From Tetmemena sp. SeJ-2015 (Eukaryota; Ciliophora; Spirotrichea; Sporadotrichida; Oxytrichidae): a stretch of DNA of 64,000 nt. The notes under the pieces were generated by a model. That model worked only from the letters and a program-made list of their open reading frames with translations, was not told the origin of the DNA and searched no databases. The stretch lies in assembly GCA_027382625.1 (NCBI GenBank), contig JAJKFJ010022211.1, positions 1 to 64,000 of the forward strand, read 5' to 3'. The translations under genes and the position numbers were made by a program. Position 1 is the first letter of the stretch. Every line of letters begins with the position of its first letter. This document shows, piece after piece, positions 1 to 11,357 of the stretch.

Positions 1-540
1 CAGGGTTTTGGGGAACTCATGTTTGGGACTCAAGTTTCACAACTAGTTGGCCCCAAATATTTTAATTAATTTTTGGGAAACCTTTTTTTCCCTTTTTGAG
101 TCATGTTTCGAACTGGGTTTTGGGCCGAAGTTTAAATTTTAATTTTGGGGAAATCATTCCCCAATACATTTTATGTTTCGCCCCCTCATGTTTTTTTTTG
201 GGTTTTTTTTCCGCACTGTTGTTTTAAAACTAAAAAGTTTTGCACTCTTGTTTTTTTTCTTTCCCCATTTACCCAAAAACCAGGGAAAAAGTTTTGCGGG
301 CTATTATATATTTAATTTTTGGCGAATTTAAATTTTTTAGCATTCATTTTTTCGCAGTCTTTGTTTTCGCACTCGTGTTTTCGCACTCGTGTTTTCGATG
401 AATAAATTGATTGATATTTTTAAAGATGATATTAATAAGAGACTTTTACACAAAAATTTTTTCATTTAAAATTTAAAAACCTTTTAAAATTATAAGCTAC
501 CTTCAAACAATAATCTCGTTAAGAGGCTGAATTTTTTATG
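1..540. repeat. Degenerate G/T-rich satellite-like tract
   Basis: No gene is seen here. The tract is full of T runs, G runs and recurring variants of a roughly 14-bp unit, TTTTCGCACTCGTG. The unit is perfect in tandem at 364-377 and 378-391 and decays upstream into forms such as GCACTGTTGTTTT and ACTCATGTTTGGG. Strings like GGTTTTGGGG near the left end resemble the spirotrich G4T4 telomere repeat, but they are isolated and not tandem. It could be a decayed germline satellite or a poorly resolved contig end rich in homopolymer errors. Confidence 0.5.
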
Positions 541-557
541 ACATAATTCTATTCGCA

Positions 558-3124
558 ATGGGCTTTAATGCATTTAAATTTATTAGATTAAGAAGAGATT
601 TGGAAATTAATACAAATTTAATGGAAAATAGTGATTTCATTCATCAAGAATGCGATAATTAACTTGAATTTGAACAAGAAGACCCTACAAAACTTAATGA
701 TAATGAAACGAAGCACTTCACATAAGAAAACATTGATAGAAATGGCTATCATGAATACGAAGATAATTCCTCAAGCACTTTGAAGCAACTTTAGAACGGA
801 GATTAGAAAAAGCAAAATTATAATAACTATGCCAGTACAGATCAAGTGAGTGGTAAATATCTTTCTGGTAATATCAATTAGAACTAACAAAGCAACATAG
901 CAATGAATTTTGATGAAGACTTTGATACTCAATATTTGCAGAAAAGTAGCACAGTATCACAGAGATTTTAAACTGAAATTAATTAGAATAAGAGGTCAAA
1001 AGAGGCAAAAAGAAGTTCAGTCAAGCAAAATAACTAAAATGCGAGGAAAGAAAGCTATGACAGCAATTTAGAAACTAACTATGGAACAATTTCTCCAATC
1101 AAGAATCTTAACAATGAATCTGAATATGTATGCGATATCTTAAAATTTTTATTCATTTATTGACTATTTTTCTACCAAGATGTTGCCTCTCTAAGCCACA
1201 TACGTTTTGATGCTACCTTCAAGCTAATTTCATATTATGAAACATATTTTTAAATTAATTCTGATAGGGAATAGTGGAGTGGGAAAGTCTTGCATAATAA
1301 AAAGGATAGGACACAATAAATTCTCAGAAGAGCATGAAGTTACAATAGGAGCTGAATTCACGACTATAGCGTGTTAAATAAACAAGCGATTCTATCTAAA
1401 GTTTTAGTTTTGGGATTCCTGTGGCTAAGAAAGATTCAACTCTATTACTCGCATCTTCTATAGAGGTTCCTCTTGCGTTCTTTTAGTTTACGAAGTTAAC
1501 GAGTAAGTTTACATAAGCACTTTAACACTTCTTCTACTACCTATTGATTCTTTCTTTCTGAACTTATCTTAATTTAGTCTTTAGCATTCAGTCATTGAAA
1601 GCACTTGAGCTCACTTGGATAAAGGACATATAGTCAAACTTAAAAGATGCCATACTCATTTTAGTTGGAAACAAGGCTGATATAGATGAAAGCTAAAAGC
1701 ACAGGTATAAACGCTAGGTAACAAAAGAAGAGGCGCAATAATTCATGCAAATATAGCATAATGTATTATTCATCCTTGGTTAAATTTAAAGTTTGAGTAT
1801 GTTGTAAGAAACTAATTTTAATAGTTAAATAAATATGAATAATTAAGACACTTTAAGCAATCAGGTTCCTGGAATAATTGAGGAGAATATTTTCAATACC
1901 AGCATGTCTTCGATCAATAAGAAGGAAGTCTTTTCATATTAACATTAGAGAAATAACTCTGCCATAATTTCTCCTCTTACTTAACTCACCCCTAATTTGA
2001 AATAAATATTTTATACTTTAATCAGCAAGACTCGTAGCTCTATATTGCAGATGCTCTCCCGGGTTAAATGAACGCTCTTCTTAACTATTTTTCACCACAG
2101 CCTGTGCGGAGTGCAAGCAACAACAATCTTGAGCACTTTTCCTCTAAAATAGATCAATCACCATTTCTCCATTAGAATTATCAAAAGAATAACTTCGACT
2201 TCCAAGAGTTCTAAAACTACTAAATCCTAAAGAATGGGGCGAATAGTAACTACCAAAACCAGGCTCAGTATTAAAGGTCAAGCAATTAGTATAATCCTTT
2301 GATGGATCTGACTTAAAACTCACATCAATCTAATTAGCTTTACAAACACCAAGACCTATATTTCAGTAACCCTAGAGAAGAAATGTAAGCAAAGGAAACC
2401 AAGAGAAGTAGTGAGGGACATCAACCCATTAATGGAGCATCTTATCATAAAAGCAAAAGTTTGGGGCATGCTTCACTTAGCGGAAAATAATAATATGCGC
2501 ATAACCAAATTGAAGAAGTGCTTTCAATTTAATTTATCTTATTTGCTTTAATTTATTAAAATTGAAATAGTTAGCAAAAACAAATTTGTAGAAGAAGATT
2601 AGCAATTAAACTAAGACTCCGAGTTTCAAGATAAAGTGAAATCAATGCGCGAGTAAATTCTGTTAGAGAAGTAATTAGAGCTAAACAAGCAAATTGAAGA
2701 TTTGAGGTATCACCAGCTGTTAGTCTAACAGGAATTAGAAAAGTTAAATCGGGAAGCGTAAATGAATAATGAATAATCAGATTATGATGCGGGTAGCAGA
2801 GATGACTCATAAGGCAGGAATATTTTCAGAAAAAGTATGATTTAAGAAGAAAAATATTAGAATGCAAATGTGCTAACGATGAGCAAATTTTCCTTTAGTA
2901 ACTTAAATTTAAATACTCATTTTAAATTCTTAAATTTTAATGAACCCTTTAATAAACAGTAGCTAAAGAAATTAACAAATGCTAATCCAACAGCAAAATA
3001 CAGAAGAAGAAAAAGATAACTCTAATTATTAGTCTCAGACTTACATTCAACAATATAGCTGATTATTAATTAGATAATATAGATATATAATGGTGACAAT
3101 TATTCTCAGAAAAAACTCTTATGA
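558..3124 (+). CDS. Rab-like small GTPase domain with long N- and C-terminal extensions
   Basis: The ORF opens at ATG 558 with about 190 polar, Asn/Gln/Glu-rich residues. After two IESs a Ras-superfamily GTPase domain follows: P-loop GNSGVGKS, G3 region WDSCGQERF (Rab consensus WDTAGQERF) and NKAD as the G4 motif. An intron at 1503-1584 joins YEVND to IQSLKALELTWIKDI. An apparent intron at 2063-2100 and an IES at 2507-2566 then keep frame into a Q/N-rich and coiled-coil segment (LLEKQLELNKQIEDLRYHQL) up to a TGA at 3122. I saw no C-terminal prenylation motif. Rab proteins cycle between GTP and GDP states to direct membrane traffic. The Ala-to-Cys change in G3 and the big extensions suggest an atypical Rab. 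The GTPase identity is firm. Whether all of 2101-3124 is one protein with it is inference. Confidence 0.72.
1134..1181. other. IES with GAT pointer in the Rab-like gene
   Basis: GAT at 1134-1136 and 1179-1181 flanks a 42-nt AT-rich body. Without excision the reading frame hits a TGA inside the body. Joining at one GAT copy gives YVCDVASLSHIRFDATF, leading straight into the GTPase fold. A GT-AG intron at 1128-1179 is also conceivable but would leave the GTPase out of frame. Confidence 0.7.
1225..1260. other. IES with TAATT pointer just before the GTPase P-loop
   Basis: TAATT at 1225-1229 and 1256-1260 flanks a 26-nt body. Deleting one repeat and the body joins TTCAAGC to TAATTCTGATAGGG, encoding FKLILIGNSGVGKS, the canonical first strand and P-loop of a Rab. 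The 31-nt deletion is not a multiple of three, so the P-loop is in frame only after excision. Confidence 0.85.
2507..2566. other. IES with 8-bp pointer AAATTGAA
   Basis: AAATTGAA occurs at 2507-2514 and 2559-2566 around a 44-nt AT-rich body that contains an in-frame TGA. Deleting one copy plus the body gives HNQIEIVSKNKFVEED and reopens a long coiled-coil frame. The pointer is among the longest found here. Confidence 0.75.
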
Positions 3125-6100
3125 TTTAAAATATAATTCTAATATGAGAAAATTTAATTACCATTATTATGGAAGCTTCTTTCATGTTTTTAACTAAAAA
3201 TTTATTAAAAAAATAGATTTAGTCAATAACTAAATTTCTATCCTGAGCAAACTGAGACTTACCAACCAATTTTGAGAAAGCGAAGAGGAATAATTGAAAA
3301 GAGAAAACAATAAGAATTACTATTAAATGACTACTGAAGAGGATATTGCATAATAGATTTAAGAAGTGTAGACCCCCCGAGATGAATTAATATCAAAGTG
3401 TGCATCATCATTTGAATACGGAAGGAATTTAAGAAAATTTCCCTTAGTCGCCTTATTGGAACACTCTAGAAAATGAGTAGGATTATAAGAGAAATGAGGC
3501 TTCAAATTAGAATAAGACTGAAAATTTAAAACAGGACGCTCATATTAATTTGCCAAGAGAGGCAAGAGAGTCTTAAACTAGAAATCTTATCTCAAGCATC
3601 AAACCTAGTACAGTCTAGAATAAGTTATATATATTTAATTATTAGAATTAAGATGATAAAAAATTTGGAAGTAAAAGACTTTCTCTATACCTATCATAGT
3701 CCACAAAGTCTATAGATGATAAAGAGTCCTAAAATCAGATACAGCAGAGATAGAATTTGAATCAAAGCGAAATTAATCCTAACAATCACTTTCCAGGAAC
3801 CTCTTCTATAGACAAAATTTCATTTTCAAATACTTTAAGCAGTAATTAAATTCAGTTCCTTCAGTTTTAGGCCTCTGGAAAAAATTTACAAGCTCCTCTA
3901 GATTAAAGTTATGATATATCAAAGCAATATGTGCCAAGTAAGGATTATGATAAGTAAAATTAAATAGGCACATATTTATTGATTATAGCGTCCAGTACCA
4001 AGAATTGTAAAAGGTAAAGCATTATTTCATTAAATTAATTTGTAGAAATTAAATACAAATTCATCAAAGCTGCTCTCGCAAGATTTTCAACCTCCCCCTG
4101 AGCCAATTTCGTATCCTAGTTTACCAATTTTAATCACAGATGAGGAAGCCGGAGTCTCTAAGAGAGAAGTATCTCTAAATAGTGTTTCTCACCCTTTGGA
4201 AATGGCAGGATCAATAAAATAGTCTCCTCGATACAATAGCAACTTTGCTAGTTAAAGATTAGAAAATACCTAAAACTCAATATTACTAACTTATCTTAAC
4301 TATTTACTCAAAGTTGTATCACTTCAACTATGTTATAAATGAAGATTCTAAAAAGCATCTGAACAGAGATATTCCTTTAAATGATACACATTCAAGAGGA
4401 AGCAAGTCACAAGATAGCTCATTTAGCTTAGATTAACATCTCTGAAAAGAAAAGCAACTATGAATACCTAACTTCATTTATTATTGATTTCTGATATCAT
4501 TAATGCTAAAATAATCATGGTTTGCTTATGGAATACGAGTAGATGCAGCACTACATCAAAAATATAAAGAACTAAGATTAATCTTCCCATTCTTTTAAAG
4601 AGGAGGATAGAGAAATAATTAAGGACTTCAAAGAACTTAAAATGGGCCTAATTAGAATGGTCGAAGCTGAGGAAAAGCTTATTCAAGAATTAGAAAAGAA
4701 GGGCATTAGCAAAAATTTATTTATTTATATTCTAAAATCACATTTTTGAACCAAGAAAGGGGCGAATTTCGAAGCTTTAAACTCAGAGCCAAGCATGATT
4801 TATAGAACTTAAGGATAAAATAAAAATGAGAGGATATTCGGATCTACTTATCAATAATTTTATACGCATCAATCAGATGGAAGTCACTAAGTATTTGACT
4901 CTGAAATTAACTATGAAAAAGAGCTAAATCTACCTTTTACCTATTCTAATGTCTCATTAAGATATTTTTATTAGATGAAAAATATTTATCGCTTAAAATC
5001 ATAAATCAGGAAGGGTTGAAAATGCTTATGAAAATGCAGATAATTAAGATATTGCATTATTCCCTATAATGCATAATAGATAAAAAAAATTTTGCTTACA
5101 ATATTTCATCGTATCTACATACAAATGTACTTTACTCCGCTTAAGAATCACATAGAGATGGATAGGCATAGTATGCAACACAGGCACTGAACTCAGTATA
5201 AAAACTCACTGCTAATACTTCCCTATTAAACTCTTCAAGAGTTTAAACTCAGCAGAAAAAGCATTCTTCTTCTACACATAGAGTCAGCGCTTATTAGGGC
5301 TAAATCAAGTTCTAACATTTAAACCCTCAAGAAGAGGGGAAGGTTATAATGACCGAAGAATTGGATGATGTGGATTTCAAGACTCATCCTAAGTCAAATA
5401 CAAGTGGAGATTTCACCCATCCTAATATTTCAAAACCTATCAAGGTTATTAACAACTTCATAGCACTAAGAATCAGAGTTCCAAGAACTCTAAATTTTTA
5501 ATGAAGAAAGTTGATCCAAAGCCTGTTACTAGCCAGCAACCAACTTCACCAATTAGGACTATCAAGAAAACTGAATATTCTTCATCAGGATATAATACAA
5601 ACTACATGATCCCCTCTCATAAAATAGCAGAGATTAAGGCTAATAGCAATAAAAAGTTAGGTGGAGGATAAATTGCAAAGTAAAAGTAATAAATGTAAAA
5701 CTGCGTTGTCTAGAAATTAACTTAGCCAACTATTTCATCTAGAAATAAGAGCACTGAGAGATACACACTCTAATTGTGGAATGAGAGATCAAAGCAGAAT
5801 GAGACGCTTTACTAGTCAGTTTTACATGGAGGGAAGAGTCCTTAAAGAGAGAAAAGCAGCCATAGTAAAGAGCTATCAAAGGAAAAGTTTCATAGCTAAG
5901 GTTAAAGGGCTTAAGTTAAATCTTCAATTTAAATGAAACTATTTTTAATCTCCAAGTTTTGGAAAATCATATAACTCTTAGCAACAATAAGCACCTATTA
6001 CTGTGTAGTAATAGCAGCATTAAGCTGCTGTGTAAAGTTACACGAAGCTACAACAACTCAGAAAGCATCAATCAAATTCTTTCTAGAAGTAAATTCACTA

Positions 6101-9100
6101 AATTCCTAATCAGAACCCTATATCTGGCGCTTATAATTTTTACTTGAATGAACAACCAGATTTCAGAATACCAGAAGAACCTTCAACAATATAATCAAAT
6201 ATGCAGACTGAAACAGACTACAACATCTCAAATATAACTCAAAAGGTTCCAAGTTCCTTTGCTGAATCAAACTTTGAAATGATTGAATAGTTCAGAGATC
6301 ATGGGTTCAACTCAGGATTTCAAAAATGTTCTTCCTAAAAAAGCCTCACTGAGCTGTCAATATAATTATCTTATATTTATCTAGCATCAGATTGGCTCTA
6401 AAATATCCTCAAGGCCTGCAGAGAGAGTTAATTCAGAGCACCATGAAGAAAATTAGATGTGGAAAACTACTATCAACTTTGATAGTCCAAAGGAAAATTC
6501 TAAAGACTAGATTAAGCTCTTGAAAGCTCATTAAGACATTCAAAATTTCCCTCCTCTACTATAAGAAAATGATTAGGAACCTTCCTGCCAAACTCTTCAA
6601 TTTTTCAGTGATAAAGATAAAGAGCTAACACTTGGGAAATAGATACCTGAGAGTAATGAAAGATAGAGTTAAGAAGAGCAATACCCTGAGGTCAGATAAT
6701 TTCGAGTAGACTCGCAAGATTTAAAGTTTGAGGGGAGCATTTAGAGCAACTAAATATCTCCTAGGGACCCAGTTGCTATTCAAGACATTTACAAAAATTT
6801 CATGCATCGAGATGGAAATATCAATTCTCAGATTTCCACTCTGGCTCGAATAACCCCAATTATTTCTCCTCAGACTAATTTCAAAAGTGGCCAAGAGTAG
6901 GAAGTTTAAAACATTGCTTCTTTAAATGAGCTTTCATGCCATACTAATTTATTATACACAAAAATTTTGTGTCTAAATTTAATAGATTCTAATGAAAAAG
7001 TAACGCCTATTCTTCAGAAGTATTAAGAAAAGAGTGTAAAATCTCCAAGATAAAATGCTACTTCAGCTACAGATTAGATTTAAAAGTAAAAAGAAGATGT
7101 GAAGTTTACAAAGCATAATCTTGATTTGTTATCTAAAAATCAGGAAAGAAAACAAGCCACCTCTTTAAATAAGGACATCTAAGGAGCTATAGAGAGCAGT
7201 AGAAATGTCACTAATTAAAAAAGCGGAAATGCCATCGGGCATTATGGCCATTCAAATCAATCATCAATTCATCAAATTAATATTGGCTTGCAGCACAACC
7301 TTATCAATAATCAGTAATTACTGTTGTAGTAGTAAAGCTCAATTAATCAAAGTGCAAGTGCAGATATTGATAATGAAAAAATACAACAAAACAAAAATGT
7401 CTATTCAGCATTTACAAATATTATTATTCCTTAATTAAAATGAGGAAAATACTCAAAAATCCTCACCACGATTAGGAGAGCCAACCAAAAATTGCTAGGT
7501 AGACAAAATTAGACCAATAAAACTTGCTTATACAAAGCTTAGTTAAAAATAGAACTTCCTAGAAAAAATTAGAAGAAATAAAAACCTAAATACTTATTTT
7601 CAAATATGAAATTTTTAAGTGAATACAAGCAAAAAAGGTAACCCACCAATCAAAAGTAAGTTAGCAACTAGCTGCTAATTAAATTTAACGATTTTCTGCG
7701 AGACCCATTATTGATAGGTCTGCTAGTAACAAAAGGAATTCGGAGCTCTCTTGCTACAATTCAAATTTTTCTTCTAAAACTTAGCACAGGCGCTAAATGT
7801 CCAATATAGAAACTATGCTAATGAGCAAAAACTTAATAGACGATGGAGCATTAATCTAAAATCAAAATGTAATCCCAAAACAATCAAACATTTAATTAGG
7901 CTATCCTCTTAAACCAAGCCAACCTATCAATTTCGAGGCAAACGATAAACTCAGAAGCACAAAATTGAATCCTGACTCTAGAAGTAATGAAAAGAAATCT
8001 ATGAGCGCTTATCTAAATAACAGGAAAATTTTAAAGCAAGATTAATTATATTTTTAATTGACTCCAATAAGTAGTTGAGAGAGCACATAGTCGATTAAAT
8101 CTAAGAAAGAGAGAAGCTTAAGTCGCGTTAAAATATTAACATTGATTCTTCTTCTAGTTAAAGTAAGCCATAAAAAACTGTTATCAACAGAGTGAACTCA
8201 AATTAAAAGCTCTTAAGTTAAAAGCATCACACTGCAAGAGGAGAGGAAACTAAGACTTTGAAAGAGCAAATGTTATTAGTTAGTTAACGAATGGGAAATT
8301 AGAAATGTGATAACAAAAACTAGCTAAATGCTACATAGCCTTTGAAAATTAATTTTGCAAGAAGAGATTAAAACAATTAATGAAATTATTCGAATATATT
8401 GTTTGTATTTAAGAGATGGATATTAAAACCAATTAAAACAAAGCTTTCTTTCTTACTTGTCTCCTAAAAATTCTTAAAAGCAACAAAATTAGCCGATGAA
8501 CTTTAATAACGATGATCATTCATAAATGAAATACTCTGGTGCCATTCAAAAACAAAGTACCAATGAAAAGATCAATTCAATACTATTTTATAAGGAGTTT
8601 TTTTTTAATTTAAAATGAAACTTAAAAAACAACTTTTAAATCTGAGAGCAGTTATTCTGGAGTAATCTCTTCTCATAAAATGAAATAGCATTTAAAGACA
8701 TCACCTCCAAGGGCTAATCCATATAAATTTCTTCTAAAAAAAAATGTTTATCTTTATATAAAAGTCATGATATAAGGGAATAGACTAATTAGCAAGCTCA
8801 AACTAAATCTCCTAATCTTATCTAAATGAGAATATTATAAATTTCATTTCTTTTAACATAAAAGAGATAGCCACTTAGTTAGCATCACCAGGCTTCAGTT
8901 CCTTAAAGTAATCCGTAGACAAGAGGCTAAATCCAAAATGAGAGGCCACCTTAGCTCTTTAGTTCAGGAAGTGATTCGAAGCTTAGCTTCATTATAGAAG
9001 TAGTTCAAACTGACTCTACCTCTATTCGATCAAGAATACAGACAGCCTGGAGCTGATTCAAGAATTGCTACAGATAGAGGTGACTCTAGGTACACAAATA

Positions 9101-9624
9101 GCCACACTACATCTAAAGATAATCACCCTCCTGCAAAAAAACTATTTAATGTTGTACTTCATTAAATGCAAATATCATAATATACAGAGGAGGAGGCAAC
9201 AGCTCAAAATTATGAGCATCACTGATCATCAGATAATCAACTCTAAGTATATTTTAAGAACTCTAAGAATAAAATTTTAGTAGAACCGCTTCAGTCAATC
9301 GAAATAGAATAGGAATGGAATGATAGGTAAAATATATGGTGGGAGTTTATTTAAGGAATTAAGTGTTTTTCTTATAAGATGGTAGCTTAGTTTGAATCCA
9401 ATTAAGGTTATTATTTTAGGAGAAATAGAAATGTATGTACAAAAACAGAGTTGCTTACTTTTTACGCGGAATGTGAATCACGCTAATACAAAACCTTTCT
9501 AATCCACAGGCTTTACTAATTTATTTTAGTTCAAATGCCTAATTAAAAACTCAATAACTTTAATAAGAGTTAAATTCTGAAATAGGAGTCTTGTTAATGC
9601 TCATTTCGCAATTCTCTTGCATGA
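3125..9624 (+). CDS. Long Q/N/S-rich coding tract, unassigned, interrupted by IESs/introns
   Basis: With UAA/UAG=Gln, long open stretches rich in Gln, Asn, Ser and Lys follow one another on this strand, for example around 3360-3960, 4075-4320, 5350-6300, 6380-6950 and 9250-9624. Short AT-rich segments with TGA stops separate them, as expected for IESs or introns. I recognised no domain. The last segment is more ordered (EWNDRQNIWWEFIQGIKCF) and ends at TGA 9622-9624. It may be the continuation of the Rab-like gene, giving a very large protein, or one or more separate genes. I did not resolve the junctions, so exon boundaries are not given. Composition resembles ciliate low-complexity scaffold proteins, which carries little functional information. 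Confidence 0.45.
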
Positions 9625-10062
9625 GCTTAAGTTTAAGATAAAGTTAGTGTGGCTTTGACTTAGGATTTCTGCATTCATTTCTAAGACCATTAAATCTCAG
9701 TTTCTCTTTCAGAAATCACTTGTCTTTACAAATATTTTGATTTAATTATAATTTCAAGGTTTTCTTTTAAACTAGAGTTTGATAACACTATTGGTTTTAG
9801 TTATTAGGAGCAGATTAGGAATAATTATTTTGACCAACGTCATGCTCAAGTTTCATCTCCATAGAAACCAAAAATAATATAAAGGTGCAATTTTTTACCC
9901 ATATCGTTTCCTTAAATAAAAAATTGCATGTAAGGTATTTCCATTACTTTGCGCAGTTGAGTTTATATTAAGATTCGATTGGTGCTGGGAAGCTTGATTC
10001 TAAATAAGTAAAAAGCCATGAATAATAAATACTATTCTGATACTGAATTGTTTCCTGTTGCT
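9625..10062. other. Stretch without an assigned gene
   Basis: This lies between the end of the long plus-strand tract and the cyclin C-terminus on the minus strand. It is AT-rich, with only short open runs on either strand. It probably holds the convergent 3' ends of both genes. No repeat or RNA gene was noticed. Confidence 0.35.
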
Positions 10063-10480
10063 TCAAGATTTACTGCTCTTATATTTGAACTGCTTGCAAA
10101 TGGGCTTGTTGGACTTATTGTTGCTGAAGTAGTTCTTACTATTGCTGCAAGGCTTGGTTTTATTGCAGCATTTCTTACTGTTACTGAATTCAAATTATTA
10201 TTGGCTCTTATTGAATGAGAGAGACAATTCCTATTTTAATATAATGAAGTTAGTGGAGCTCGATTGCCGCAAAGTGCTGCATTACACCTTTAAGATACAT
10301 ATCGTACTCGGAGGGGTCAACCCACAGCTGCCACTGGAGGACATTTATGAATTCTAACTCTAGCAGGTTAATTTCCTAAGGATGCACTCCACCAATGTAG
10401 GCCACGTACGAATTCTAGAAGAACATGTCGTTGTATAGCTTCGACGTCACCAACACTGAAGCTAGAATATATTCTCAACT
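10063..10480 (-). CDS. Pho80/cyclin-P/U-like cyclin, C-terminal part only
   Basis: On the minus strand the reading gives ILASVLVTSKLYNDMFFQNS followed by YVAYIGGVHPQEINLLELEF and INVLQWQLWVDPSEYDMYL. This is the second half of the Pho80/PCL-type cyclin box (the AsKf.DD..y.N..yA.vGGi...ElN.LE.eFL..l.f.l.v...e pattern). Such cyclins bind and activate a CDK. A frame change near 10225, probably an IES, leads into an Asn/Ser/Lys-rich tail ending at TGA 10063-10065. Upstream (above 10480) a TGA interrupts the frame and the first half of the cyclin box is not found before the divergent ankyrin gene. The gene is therefore truncated, decayed, or has its remaining segments elsewhere (scrambled). Confidence 0.75.
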
Positions 10481-10751
10481 TATACACCATAGACTAGAGT
10501 ATATGCATTGTACCATTTCGTAAAACTTAGGTAGCAATGTTATAATAGAATAAGGTAAATGATATTAATTGTGATATTATAAATTTAAATAATAGGGCAA
10601 AATAGCTCACTTGCAACTACTCAACCTAATCACTACACAAAAGATAGCAACATTCAAAACAGCACTTTCAAATCCACTATCTTTAATCATTTACCAAAAT
10701 AACAATTTTAATAAACCAATATCCAAAATATCAATAACCACACACATTCAA

Positions 10752-11338
10752 ATGAACGTCAACATCGATCTATTCGCACAACCATATGATGAAGAGAAGG
10801 CAGAGGAGAGACGAACGAAACTTCTTACCAAAAAGCACACAATCCCAGAAAAGATGGAGCTGTACAACTCTTCTACCAAGGGAGAACTTGAAGATCTCAA
10901 AAAGATAGTAAAGGAGAAGAACTATTCCCTAGTAGAGGAGGTGTCAAAGGCTGGTTATTATTGGACAGTGTTCCATTACGCTTCGCATTATGGTCACTTG
11001 AACATCCTACAATTTCTTATCGAGCACTTTGATAACCATCCAGACAAGTTCGAGATATTCAATCTTTAAACAGTGGAAGGGTAAGTCTCATTCATGCAAA
11101 AGCTTGATAGTTAGATTAATCTGTATTAACTATTTTCTATAGGAAAACCCCTCTATTCTGCTCAATTTTATCTGGGGATATAAAGCCAGAGCAGAAAAAG
11201 GAAATCGTGAAACTTTGGTTCGACACATACATGGTAGATCTGCAATTGCGAAAGAAAACAGGCGAGGATCTCTTAGAAATGGCAAAGAAGAATAATTTGC
11301 TTGAGTTCATCGTAGAATTTTGCATAAGAGAAGACTGA
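10752..11338 (+). CDS. Small ankyrin-like repeat protein
   Basis: ATG 10752 starts MNVNIDLFAQPYDEEKAEER. One intron (11081-11142, GTAAGT...CTATAG) splits a Gly codon and the ORF ends at TGA 11336-11338, about 174 residues. The middle has an ankyrin-like pattern, with WTVFHYASHYGHLNILQFLI matching the repeat consensus xTxLHxAxxxGHxxIVxxLL. After the intron, KTPLFCSILSGDIKPEQKKEI could be a second degenerate repeat. The N-terminus is acidic/basic and helical. Ankyrin repeats mediate protein binding, and no partner is evident. The upstream region is open in the same frame back to about 10611 but has no ATG. The cyclin fragment lies divergently upstream. Confidence 0.75.
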
Positions 11339-11357
11339 GAAGCAGAGAAAGTGTGAC

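Noticed and set aside
1..180. True G4T4 telomere
   Set aside because: The GGTTTTGGGG strings are isolated and imperfect, with no tandem (GGGGTTTT)n array, so a real chromosome end is not supported.
10018..10218. Plus-strand 66-codon hydrophobic ORF (MNNKYYSDTELFPVASRF...)
   Set aside because: It is antisense to the Asn/Ser/Lys-rich tail of the minus-strand cyclin; antisense reading of such tails gives artificial hydrophobic peptides.
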